Below, piece by piece: positions 1 through 11,000 of a stretch of DNA of 64,000 nucleotides. The notes below the pieces were generated by a model that saw nothing but the letters and a program-made list of their open reading frames with translations, made no database searches and was not told the DNA's origin. This DNA is from Scolanthus callimorphus (lineage: Eukaryota; Cnidaria; Anthozoa; Actiniaria; Edwardsiidae): the NCBI GenBank assembly GCA_033964015.1, contig CM066915.1, positions 15,230,372-15,294,371 on the forward strand, read 5' to 3'. Made by a program: the position numbers and the translations under genes. Position 1 is the first letter of the stretch, and the number at the start of each line of letters is the position of its first letter.

Positions 1-575
1 CCGTTATCCCGTAACTTAGTGGTTAAATGAGGACCAAACTATATGAATGGAATAGGTATTTAGCCGTTATCCCGTAACTTACTGGCTAAATGCGGACCAA
101 ATTCTTAATGCGGTCAAAATCAGAGGGAGTTGAGAGGATTTTGGGCAATACAAGGACAAAATGCAGCGCTCCCTTCTCTATTTAGTACCATGATTAACGT
201 GACCCCCCTCAGAGTTGTTGAACTTTTTCGTGAAGCCCCTCCCTGACCTTTTCAATTATATAGTAATGTCCTCATTTAGCCACTAAGTTATGGGATAACG
301 GCTAAATACCTTTTCAATTATATAGTAAATGTCCTCATTTAGCCACTAAGTTATGGGATAACGGCTAAATACCTATTTCTTTTATATACTAGATTCCGCA
401 TTTAGCCACTAAGTTATGGGGTAACGGCTAAATACCTTTTCAATTATATAGTAATGTCCTCATTTAGCCACTAAGTTAAAGATAACGGCTAAATCCTTTT
501 TCAATTTATATATTTTTATCCGCATTTAGCCACTATTATTTATCTTATAACTTAAAGTTATAAGATAACGGCTAA
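1..575. repeat. Tandem and inverted repeat array around a TAACGGCTAAAT motif
   Basis: Units containing AGCCACTAAGTTATGGGATA followed by ACGGCTAAAT recur about five times between 270 and 575, spaced by AT-rich text (TTTTCAATTATATAGTA). The reverse complement (CCGTTATCCCGTAACTTA) occurs twice in the first 100 bases, so the block is both tandem and inverted. It looks like the end of a foldback-type or satellite-bearing element cut by the window edge. No coding potential is seen. Confidence 0.75.
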
Positions 576-1258
576 ATTTCGGTCAGTACATATATAATAC
601 CAATGATAATACTTAATAAAAATGAAATTATTTTTCATTTTAATAATTTTATTTTATTTTATTATAGACTTAATCACGAATTTCGTTAATATATATTCCC
701 CTTGTATCAAGAAATTCTTAGAGAAACCTAATTCTTTTTCGAAGGTCATATTTTTGCACCACCTTAGAAATATGTGAGGAAGCTTCCTCTTTCAATGCAA
801 GTTTCAAAACTCAATCTGGAAAAGAATTCCACCCTTCTTACAAAGAATGCTTAGAGGCGTGGTCTGAGGTGAATGCCCCTTGCATAGATTCTATAGATGA
901 CATAGCAAATAAAGTTATTTGGAACAATAAGTTTATATGTATTAACAAGTACAAGTCATTCTTTTTTCAAGATCTTTTTAAGCGGTTTTTATAAAATTGG
1001 TTAATTGTTTGAGGAGCAAGGCTTGATATTGAGCAGCAAATATAATCTTAATCTTAAATTTTTTACATCTTTTTCAACTCAAAAGCTGTGTCCTGGAGGC
1101 AATCCCATCAGTATAGAAAAGCAAATTAAGACAGTTTCCCGGAAATGTTTCATCCCTTGTTTTGGCACTAGACCCAGCAAACCTTCTTGCATTCGAATGG
1201 TCGTACGTTTGTACTAAATAACCTGATGTCACACATAGCCTCTTTCTCTCAAAAGTAA
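576..1258. other. AT-rich intergenic stretch, nothing recognised
   Basis: I see no gene, inverted repeat or tandem array here. The single 70-codon open frame at 1005-1217 has no recognisable family and is probably chance. Confidence 0.5.
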
Positions 1259-1524
1259 TTACTGTGCGACTACGTCAACCGGGCCGTTTTGTAAGAAGTT
1301 AGCCAATCCAAAAGCCTTGAGAAAATCCAAATGCCTTGAGATCTCAGGCATCAAAATAATCTCTTTTCTCTAAAAATTGTGAAAATTATGAGCAAAAATC
1401 ACTTCAAAACACTTAATTACTCATCGCCAAACGTTGTTCAGGTATTAAATTTCCTTTAAATGGTTTGAATCTCTTAATGACAACCTTTTTACGGGATGGC
1501 CCAGTTGACGTGGTCACACAGTAA
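1259..1524. mobile_element. MITE family A, copy 1
   Basis: The element has terminal inverted repeats TTACTGTGCGACTACGTCAA and TTGACGTGGTCACACAGTAA, 266 bp in all, with no coding capacity. A second copy, alike over most of its length, lies at 63269-63541. The central part contains two shared stretches (GAGCAAAAATCACTTCAAAA and TTACTCATCGCCAAACGT). It is a non-autonomous DNA transposon; superfamily not determined. Confidence 0.8.
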
Positions 1525-2232
1525 GCCACCTTCGGCACAACTCTTTTACAATGACTACTTTGCCTCACCATCCCTTTATGGGAATGAAATAAATTATATC
1601 GTATTCCATTCAAATGCTCTATTGAGACCAAGCTAGTATAGGATGTGGCTTTTCTTTGCTTTTTCTGTGTTCTGTATGCGTGTGAATTGGGGTATAGGGT
1701 TAAAAAGAGGGTGGGTGTGGGGTGCGTTTTTGTTGAAAGTGGGATTTAGGGGATAAATGGTTTTTTGTGTGTGCCCTGTATGTGTGTAATTTTTGGCCTA
1801 AACAGGGCTGGGAGGGGGTGTGGTCAGGGAATGTTTTTGTTGGAAAGGGGGTTTGGGGGGATATATATGCTGTAATCTGTCTTTGACTCTGTATTTGTTG
1901 GAAAAATTGTCAAAAAAAAAACAGCCTGTAGGGTCTGTTGATTTCCCCTCCACTGCTGCACCCGAAAGAACACTCGGTAGTATGACGCTGCTGCGGAAGA
2001 ATTTCCGCCTGCACGCTTATAGTTCTCGTAGCTACTTTTATGTAGAACATTGTATAGCGCATGGAATAAAACTTCTCGTTTTGTCCTCCAAACAAACATA
2101 CGAGTGCTTTCTCCATGTTCTCGCCCGCAGTTGTCACCTCTTCTCTTATCGCGACTGCATTCCTGAAAACACTTGCTTGATATCGTGGAAGTGGGAATGG
2201 CAGGATGCCACTCGAAAGCATTGTATAACATA
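1525..2232. other. Intergenic, GT-rich on the + strand at 1690-1870
   Basis: No gene is recognised. Overlapping open frames on both strands at 1820-2248 have no family resemblance and are treated as chance. Confidence 0.45.
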
Positions 2233-2530
2233 GTTTAGTATAAACCAACTAATGGTCTATTACAAATCCTGCATTCTGATTGGCTGAGCTACTAATGGTC
2301 TATTAGTGATAGACCGTACTGGCAAAACCACCACGTTTCTTTGCAAGAAAACTTGATTTTTTTAGATAAAATAATGGTCAACATTGCCAAAACCGACCAA
2401 CTAAGTTGGTTTATACTAAAACAATTAGACCTCTCGTCCTTATGTGCTATGATATCAATAGACCATTCGGCCTTCGGCCTCATGGTCTATTCATCATAGC
2501 ACATTCGGCCTCGAGGTCTAATTGTTAAAT
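2233..2530. repeat. Two adjoining inverted-repeat modules
   Basis: TTTAGTATAAACCAACTAA (from 2233) is inverted as TTAGTTGGTTTATACTAAAA near 2401-2421. It is followed directly by AACAATTAGACCTC inverted as GAGGTCTAATTGTT near 2510-2526, with a small CGGCCTTCGGCC hairpin between. The phrase ATTCTGATTGGCTGAGCTAC near 2274 is repeated in variant form near 41270, so this is a dispersed MITE-like family. Confidence 0.65.
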
Positions 2531-3182
2531 ATACTAAATCAGTAGAATAAAATACGGTGATAAGATTCAAAACGCAGTATCGAGCGCGAAACGAGCCGCC
2601 ATTTTGAGAGTTTTACTCAAAACAGTAAATAGTGTTTGATATCTACTATTTCAGGAACCAATCAGAGCGCGCGAAAATGACTATTCACTGATTTGGTATA
2701 TACTAATTTTGAATATTCGAGGCAAAGATGAGAAGGCTGTCATGATAGATTGCAATGACAAATGCGTCAAAATGGCAGCGACGACAATCAAAAGAAATGT
2801 AAAATATGAGTTAAATTTCGCAATTGAGCAAACAAGCCACTGTTTCTCCTAGATACCGTACTTTCCATACCTGGAGCAACAAGCTCTTTACGGCGTGTGT
2901 GTCGAAAACCAAGACCCAAGACCTAAGACCTCGATAACCAAGACCCCCATAATTTTTTAACATTTCAACTTTGTCACGCCACCATGGTTAGGTGAAATAT
3001 AAGCAAAGCTATACATTCTGCATTTCAAATGAAGGTCAAACGCAAATAGAAAATAACGTTCACATTGAAACAAAGTGTCCTCAAGCTGCGTGCGATGTTT
3101 TACATATATTGAGCTTTGTTGCGTGGCAAAATTATAAGAATAATAGCAGGGTCTTGGTTTTCGGAGCGTCCTGATCGTCGCA

Positions 3183-3520
3183 AGCAGGGGAAGTCCATCG
3201 GTAGGAAATAAGCCTCAAAAAGGAAATGAAAACGGCAATGACTGCCGATACAAGTGTGATAATTGTGGAAAACTAGGGCATCTCAAGAAAGTATGCAGAT
3301 CTAAGGAGTCAAAAGACACCACCTATGTTGAGAGTTCTTGTGAGGAAAATGTGAATGATGATTCACTTGGTTTCTTTTTCACTCTTGCACGGGACGGTAA
3401 GGTTTCTGCGATTATGATTGTGGAAGGGAAGGAATTTCAATTGAAGTAGATACTGGGGCAACATTGACTGCTATTCCCAAGAAAATGTATGAAGAGAAGT
3501 TGAGTCATTGAGCCAGCTAG
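3183..3520 (+). pseudogene. Ty3/gypsy-like gag zinc knuckle and protease remnant
   Basis: A frame open from about 3183 to 3449 contains a CCHC knuckle of the form C-X2-C-X4-H-X4-C (CDNCGKLGHLKKVC), typical of retroelement nucleocapsid. After an in-frame stop, a shifted frame carries VDTGATLTAIPKK, the aspartic protease DTGA active-site signature. The stop and frameshift mean this copy is not functional. No long terminal repeats are seen beside it. Confidence 0.8.
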
Positions 3521-3789
3521 CTCCACACTGAAAACTTATACTGGAGCAGAGTTACTTTTGATTGGAGAAACTGAAGTATGTATGGAGTATCAAGGACAGA
3601 GGGCAAAGTTGCTTTTGATAGTTGCAGCTGTTGAGGGAAAACCAGCTATTCTGGGCCGTAACTGGCTTCGTCTTGCTAAGTTGAACTGGCAGGAACTCTT
3701 TAGTATTTCTACGGATGACTTTTCCACGAAAGTGTTGTGTTCGGTTTGAAGCCAGGTTCATGTCCACCCGGAGGCCACACCCAGGTTTC

Positions 3790-4500
3790 ATCAGGCTAGA
3801 CCTGATCCGTATGCCCTTAAGCCTGCAGTTGAAACAGAGCTTGATCGTCTAGACGATCGTGTCGAAGGTGACACATAGTGAATGGGCTGTGCCTTTGGTG
3901 GTTGTTCCCAAATCCAATGGGACAATTCGCCTGTGCGGGGACTATAAGGTCACAGTGAATCCAGTGTTGGACGTCGACAAGTATCCCCTGCCACGCCCTC
4001 AAGATTTGCTAAGTGCATTGGCAGGAGGGACAAAGTTCACCAAGTTAGACCTCAGGCATGCATATCAGCAGTTACCGCTGAGTGAGGATTTGAAGAAGTA
4101 CCTTACCATAAACACTTGCAAGGGGTTGTACCAGTACAACCGCCTCCCAGCAGGCGTCGAACGCGCCTGCTGTCTTCCAGTCTATCATCGACACTATCCT
4201 CAAGGGTATCGATGGCGTTGTTTGCTATATTGATGATATTTTGGACGAAATGAGGAACACCGTGAAAGGTTGGAGATTAGAAGCAGTTTTGAGCAGGCTT
4301 GAGGGATATGGAACTCAACTTCAGTTGTCCAAGTGTAATTTCCTGCAGGACAGACTACAGTTCTTGGGTCACCTGATTAATGCTGAGGGTAGGTGCAATG
4401 TATTGTTGATGCTACTGTTCCTACTCTTGTAACAGAGTTGCGGTCCTTCTGGGTATGTTTCAGGATTATGGCAAGTTTGTGCCAAATCTCAGCGCACTGT
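3790..4500 (+). pseudogene. Ty3/gypsy reverse transcriptase, frameshifted
   Basis: The frame at 3859-4233 shows conserved gypsy RT blocks: SEWAVPLVVVPKSNGTIRLC, DVDKYPLPRPQDLLSALAGG, FTKLDLRHAYQQLPL, and the start of the primer-grip region at LYQYNRLPAG. A frameshift near 4150 separates these from the YIDDI catalytic motif, read in another frame at 4224-4241. Near 4440-4490 a broken frame suggests the block just before RNase H. It then jumps to an HC-AD-LSRLP-like stretch that normally follows RNase H, so most of RNase H appears deleted. Confidence 0.85.
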
Positions 4501-4814
4501 AAAGCGGATAAATTGTCTAGACTACCATCAGACAAGGCAAGTGAACCAGTGGAGAGTGGAATATACCACTTCAGTTTTAGTGACTTACATGTGACTGCAA
4601 AGGACATTTCTAGCATGACTAGGAGTGATCCTGTGTTGTGCAAGGTATTACAGTTTGTGAAAACTGGTTGGCCTCAGCAAGTGGAGGAGGAATCTCTACG
4701 TCCATATTTTAACCGTCGAAATGAACTGTCGGTGATACAAGACTGTGTTCTCTGGGGTATGCGGGTTGTAATTACCCAGTCATTGCAGACTTCACAGACT
4801 TCTTCTGGATCTCC

Positions 4815-4971
4815 ATTCTGAGCACCAAGGTATTTGTCGTATGCAGTCGTTGGCTAGGAGCTACCTGTGGTGGCCCAAGCTTGACCAGGCTATTGAGTCA
4901 ATGATGCGGAACTGTATTCCATGTCAGTATGTTCGGAAGCAACCTGCTACTGCATCATTGATTCCCCAAAC
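4815..4971 (+). pseudogene. Gypsy integrase zinc-binding (HHCC) segment
   Basis: Translation gives LHSEHQGICRMQSLARSYLW then WPKLDQAIESMMRNCIPCQ, the H-H-C-C zinc-binding module found at the start of retroelement integrases. It is cut at about 4970 by an insertion beginning with a CAAA simple repeat. Confidence 0.8.
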
Positions 4972-5334
4972 AAACAAACAAACAAACAAACAAACGAACG
5001 AGCATCTTTATTGGCACTCCTTGATTTAAAGATTTCGAGGAATGAAAAGAGAAAAAAGAGGGAAAGGGGCACCAGCCATTTTAGAAAATAGAAGAGCTAA
5101 TCGAGCTAAAATGGCTAAGTCAAGCGGATAATTGCATGGGTAATAACAAAAATACATCAATATAATAGAGAGGCACACAGGACACAGACAAAAACAAAGA
5201 CAAATGCAAGAGAAAAACTAGACAGTGATCATATTTTAGTAAGAGTAACTGAGGTTTGTAATACCAAAGGAGTGGCCTTTTCGTGTTTGGCAACGAGTGC
5301 ACATGACTTTGCTGTGAAGGACGGTGTGTACTTT
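4972..5334. mobile_element. Insertion splitting the integrase, starts with (CAAA)n
   Basis: About 360 bp beginning with seven CAAA-type units separates the integrase zinc module from its catalytic core. The simple-repeat tail followed by CTTTATTGGCACTCC suggests the 3' end of a LINE-like element inserted on the minus strand. No RT domain is visible in it, so the class is inference. Confidence 0.5.
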
Positions 5335-6146
5335 TTGTGGTAGTGGATGCCCACTTGTGGCCTGGGGTAATTGCTACAACCTTAACTACCGCCCCTAAGA
5401 CTATTGAAATGCTGAAAAAGCTGTTTGCATCATATGGTCTTCCGGAAGAAATGGTTTCGGACAACGGGCCACAGTTTATTTCTGATGAGCTGGATTTATT
5501 TATGAAACGAAACGGAATCCAGCATACGCGTGTGCCACGCTATCATCCAGCGTCCAATGGCGGGGCAGAACGATACGTTCAAATTTTGAAGCAAGCGCTA
5601 TTAAAGTGTAAGTTTGAGAAAGGGAAATCGCTTCAGCAGCAGTTATTGAGTTTCTTCTTCTCATACAGAAACACGCCTCATTCTGTTACTGATCAGACCC
5701 CAGCTGGGCTTTCACTGCTTCAACCAAATCTAGCTAAACACGTTGAAGAGCGCCAGGAACGAATGAAGCAACAGCAAGATGGTACGAAGAGTAAGACTCG
5801 TAAGTTCATTCCAGGGGATAAAGTTCTTGTGAGGAATTTCAGGGACAAGGATAAGTGGATGCATGGAACTGTGATTTTAAGTGTTTGCGTATCAAGTGCA
5901 GGTTGGAGATCGGATGTTGATCACATTTTACGAGCTGGTCAGGACAGTATCAGTATGACACCTCAGTCTGTTGTCTTGCCTGTACAACACTGCAGCACCA
6001 GAGGCAACTCAGTCACAAACATCTGGATAACCAGAACCAGTCACTGCTGTGGTTGTAGAACCAACCCCCACACCACTCAGCTTGAGGACACGTTGTTTAG
6101 TATTTGCGTTTGGCCTTCATTTGAAGCATTGAAACGTGGAATGTAG
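5335..6146 (+). pseudogene. Gypsy integrase catalytic core and C-terminal region
   Basis: An open frame contains VVDAHLWPGVIATTL (first catalytic Asp), VSDNGPQFISDE (second Asp) and PASNGGAERYVQ (Glu), with 35 residues between the second Asp and the Glu as in DD35E integrases. SYRNTPHSVTDQTPAGL and KFIPGDKVLVRNF follow as in K02A2.6-type gypsy polyproteins. The frame is intact here, but upstream breaks and the missing RNase H make the element defective. Confidence 0.88.
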
Positions 6147-6321
6147 TGTTTTGCTTATATGTCACCTAACCATGGTGGCGTGATTAAAAATTTTGGGGCC
6201 TTCGAGGTCTTGGTTTTCAATGTATTGAGTCTTGGTCTTGGTTTTCGACACGCCCCTTTACGGCCGTCCATCTCTCTCTAGGATTCTCGTGCTGAGGAGA
6301 CTCCGAGTGCTGAATGAAGAG

Positions 6322-6972
6322 ATGTCACAGACAAACGTGACAACCCTTTGTGTATTGCTTTACGTGCTTGTAACGCTACAGCATCATGTTAGCGGTACAA
6401 GCCTGGTCAAGCGTCGCACTATGGATGAAACCAAAAGTACAGCCACACGTTTCTACACAGATAAACTACCAACGAACAAGAGTATTGGTACCTTACGAGA
6501 CAGCAGACCCGGTGATATCCTTCCCTCCATAGCTAACGGCTATATCGGAACATTTCTGTACAGCGATACAATTCACATCTCTGGCCTTTACAACGGCCAT
6601 GCAAACCCGAAAAAGCGCGGCCAAGTCTACCCAGTTTACTTCTATAATCAAACACACAGAGCTCGGATTCCTTCCACTGCAGCTATTGACTACAAAATTC
6701 ACGACGTTACTGGAAACGATTCATTCGCCCTTGATGTTGCCGACGGAGTATTTTATCACTGGTTTAAAGCGAATAATAATAAACTGAGCGTGGAGCAGAG
6801 GTTCTACGCTCATAGATCGCGCAGACACTTACTTGTTGTGGAGCTGTCAGCACGTAACGACCTTGGTGTGCCCGTAACGCTACAGATTACAAACAACCGC
6901 GGCAATGACTCGAGGGATATCAACTTAGTTGAAGTTGATGCGGGGAATGGAATTAAAGCTGCAACCGGGAAG
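6322..6972 (+). CDS. PGGHG: PGGHG exon 1 (N-terminal beta-sandwich domain)
   Basis: Encodes residues 1-217: the signal peptide, then RDSRPGDILPSIANGYIG and SGLYNGH, conserved near the start of GH65 PGGHG proteins. Sequons NKS, NQT and NDS are consistent with secretion. The exon ends AAG/GTATGG in phase 0. Confidence 0.88.
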
Positions 6973-7541
6973 GTATGGCGTAACATGTCACGCTGTTGCG
7001 TGTTGTAGACCGATCCCGTCTTCGCTATTCGGACAATTTTTCCCAGTGGAATTCAGCTTTGCCTGATAAAATATCAAGCGCATGTATTATAAGGCAACTT
7101 CTAACATATTCCAGCAATCGGTGTCGTTTCCATTTTCTATGTCAGAGTAACATTTTGGCTTGTCCGACGTGCAACAGTAACTAGGGAGGTAGAACAATGA
7201 ATGCGGGATCGGCCGTGAATTAATTACTTTCGTACGTTTTGCGTGCAAAACAATACCCTACCGAAATAGAACGTGAGAAATGCACATATTGTTGGGAACC
7301 TCTTTTAGACGCATTTGTCTGTATACAGCATTTTAGAAAAGGTTGCACCATCACAGCTGTCGTTGTTGCCGGATAAACTAAGAAGAAGAACGAAATTCTT
7401 GTGTAACCCAGTACAAAATTTCTTGTGAGCGATGTATTGCACAGTCATTTGACATAAGCAGGGTGATAAGTATGACTGTTTATCCTAAAGACCAGTTGCA
7501 CATTGCTGACTCCCTGTAAAGCCAGCAATGTACTTTTAAGA

Positions 7542-7575
<34 letters not shown>

Positions 7576-8014
7576 CGTATACCAATTTGCTCCCATGTGG
7601 CTAGCATCGTTGGCTCAACAGACAGTTGTGACGGTGCAACCTTTTCTGAAATAGGTGTATTTTTCCCTTTACAGCTGATGACGTAAATATACCTGTCAAA
7701 TCTATTACATGAGATTACCTCCTGCCAAAGGTCATATTTATCTTCATTTGATTTGGCATCCATAGATAAACACCACAGAGGAGGATGGGAGCATACGCCC
7801 CAGAGTGGCGGTGGTCTGGAGCGACATACCACCAACTTTAACTGTCCGGGAGTCCCCTGGGGAGCAGACATGGCTGTTTGTCACAGCTGTGGCTACCAGT
7901 CTTGATACCAAGTTCGATCCGCTGACACAGGCTATGAGCCAATGGCAAGATGCAGTTAGGTAAGATATAAGCAACCTGTTTATATGTCTGTCTGTTGTTT
8001 GCATATATATATAC

Positions 8015-8049
<35 letters not shown>

Positions 8050-11000
8050 CGTCCGTCCGTCCGTCCGTAATACAATACAATACAATACAATACAGCACAA
8101 TACAATACATTTATTTCGCATTTCCTATTTTACATTTTTACATTATTTTGCTTTCTTAATCCTACATATATTTAAGTTTTACAGACATAGATGAAATAAG
8201 AAGGATCAAGATTTCAGTATAAGGAAATGCCTAGGGCCTAATTTAACCGTTAGGTTTTCTAGCTAGACACTAGGCAGTATAAATTGGTCATTTTCTTGTA
8301 GCTATCACTCAATTACAAACACTAAAGCAAGCGTGGCAAGCAAAATTGGCAAACGCCGAGAGCAAAGCTGAGCGTGCACAATTACAAAAACACAGAAGGA
8401 AATATAGAGAAGAAAAAATAATTTTCATTGAGTGTCTGTTAGAAATTATATTGCTTGAGAAGTAGGTGTTGTTTGACCTTGTCTTTGAATGCATGTGAAT
8501 TCGAAAGTGTTTTAAAAGTGTTTTAAAAGGTTTTGAGATCTGAAGGAAGATTTGACCAAATATTAGTTGCCATTGAGGTTATAGTCTGTTTTCCAATATT
8601 AAAATTTTCTTTAGAGGTGTATCTTGTAGTATTATACGAGTGAATATCTTTGGCATATTCCAATGAATTACTAAAAATACTTGGACGTTTTTGGTTATGC
8701 CAATTATGAATGAATTTCAAGGCCTGTAGTTCATAAGTGTGTTTAATAGTTAAAAGTCTTAAACTGTCACTCAAGGAGGTTTAGCAAAGGTAAGGCACTG
8801 TGGTACCATATATACATCCGTCCGTCTGTCTGTCTGGTTGTGCCTGCCTGCCTGTTTCTGTCTGTCATGTCTTGTCTATGTGAATTGGCTGCCCAGGTAT
8901 AAGAGACGTGTCATTATTTACCGGGGGGGGGGGGGGGTCCCATTTTTTTAAAACAAGGCTAAAAAATTAGGATCCTCCCCTTGAACATAACAAAAAAAGT
9001 GACCCTCCCCCAGTCGTAGGCAAAAAAATTGGGACCCTCCCCCATGTCATTTATATGTTCTGAAAAACAGATAGACTTTTGTCAGATAGACTTTTGTCCG
9101 ACTGAAGCAATGTCTCTTTCATTCTTCTTAATAGCAGAAATACTTTATTACGGTTATTATTTATCGCCTCGATTATTTACGTGAGGATTTTGGATAATAA
9201 ACGGGAAAAATGCAGTGATCCTCCCTCTAAAAGTACAACTATGATTAACGTGATCCCACCTCTCCCGTCCTCTATTTGACCTAGTACTGAAGACGACATT
9301 TTACAGAAAAGGGGGGTCGCATATCTTTTGTTGCGCGCGAAGCGCGCCCGAATTTTTGATAAACGCATTTCATCAAGCCTCAGAGAAAGGGTAGATGAAC
9401 ATGTTTTGTGTACGGTATAGTAAGCAAAGCCTGTCAGGAGCCCAGGAAGTACGCTACCTCAACTATATAGATTAGATGAAAGCTTCTATTGATGGGCTCC
9501 TGAGCCAACAAGGTTATATTATTCATGCGCACCGTAATTGACGAAGTGATTAATATTCATGTGTCGCGAAGCGCGGCCCAACGAATCTCTATGCTTGTAA
9601 CGTCGAAAACTCATGCTTACCTATAGGGTCTTCTTTGGAACATATAGTGACTTGCCCGCCAGGCCTATCATTGCAGGGCATTTTTGGGAGAGTTTGTTTT
9701 TCCTCGTCAAGATACACTTGTTCTTGTAAACGGCGTGAGGGCTGTGTCTTCATTGGTCAAAGAATATATTAGGATGTAATTCTTTAAGCGCACGAAGCGC
9801 GCCGAAATTTTTGTAGAGAAGTTGCTGAAATAACCACTATCGACATCTGTTTTACCCTCTTCATCGTCCAAATGTTGCTGAAAAAATTATGACCCTCCCC
9901 CAAACTGGAGTGAAAAGAATTTGGACCCTCCCTTTAAACACGCGAAAAAGAAATTTGGACCCTTCCCACAAAAATAGGAGCCCTTCCCCCCCGCTAAATA
10001 ATGACACGTCCCTAACATGAAATAGACAATGAAAAATAGCATTTTCATAATCGTTTGTAAGTTTGTAATTGTTTATAGGGACAAGAAAAGCCTCTTATCT
10101 ACTCACAAAAAGGCATGGACTCAACTATGGAATTCTGGTAAAGTCGACGTAGAAGGCAATTTAGAGTTGTCTCAGTCCATCTACAGCAGCCTGTACTACC
10201 TGTTGAGCTCCACCAGGGCCGACTGGCCATACGGAATGAGCCCTGGGGGACTAGCGGGTGGTGAGCAGTACTTTGGGCATACATTCTGGGACCAGGACAT
10301 CTGGATGTATCCGACATTACTACTGCTACAACCGGAACTGGCCCGGGCATCTCTTCGGTATCGGTATGAAAGACTTCCAGCTGCAAAGCGGATAGCGTGC
10401 AAGTTTGGATACAAAGGTAGGATCACTATTGGTGTTGACTAGAAACAGAAACAGAAACAGAATCCCTTGTGAAACTCGCAAATCCCATTATGTAGCAGAC
10501 GGGGAGGGGAGGGGGTGAAGGTGAGGGACGTTAAAAAAACTTGTAGAAAAAAGAACCAATATGGGTTTATGCTCTGGCGTGTTTACCTTTTAGGATATCT
10601 ACGTCGTTTGTATACGCCCGAAGTTATTTCTAACGCCAGGAAGTTTGATATGGCTGGCTCGCTGGCTGGCTGTACGTATAGTTCTAGACTGACCGAGCCT
10701 CTAGGCGAGGTCCATGTAGCAAAAATTTCAGCCCGAAGTCTAGAATTTTACAGTAAAGCCCGAGCAAACAAGATTATTTTAATAACCATGTTTATTATAT
10801 GGCATTTTCAAACAAAGTTAGTAAAATGAAAATATGCGAGGAAATTAAGCGAGCCATCAGTGAACAACTACAAGAACACGCAAAAAAAAAAACACTTGAA
10901 TGAAATTAATACATCATTCAGGTGAGCATTTTAGGCAAACAATACAAGGAGTAAAGGGAATACACAATAAGAGTAGAATGATTTGATGACAAATGTTTAT

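Larger units (their letters stand above)
2896..6256. mobile_element. Composite region bounded by about 100-bp inverted repeats enclosing gypsy pol remnants
   Basis: The left repeat (about 2896-3005) runs from GTGTCGAAAACCAAGACC through CACGCCACCATGGTTAGGTGA. The right repeat (about 6150-6256) is its inverted copy, from TCACCTAACCATGGTGGCGTG to GGTCTTGGTTTTCGACAC. A third partial copy of the tip (GGTCTTGGTTTTCGGAGCG) lies at 3152-3171, so the left repeat may itself be a complete short MITE. Between them are broken gag, protease, reverse transcriptase and integrase segments. The PGGHG coding exon starts about 65 bp after the right repeat. Confidence 0.65.

Noticed and set aside
1820..2248. Overlapping frames of 112-137 codons on both strands
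   Set aside because: No family likeness, no splice or start context, and the strands shadow each other.
7674..7765. Alternative start of PGGHG exon 2 after TTTACAG at about 7674
   Set aside because: Would bring in-frame stops, including TAG at 7763-7765, before the conserved RPRVAVVW block.
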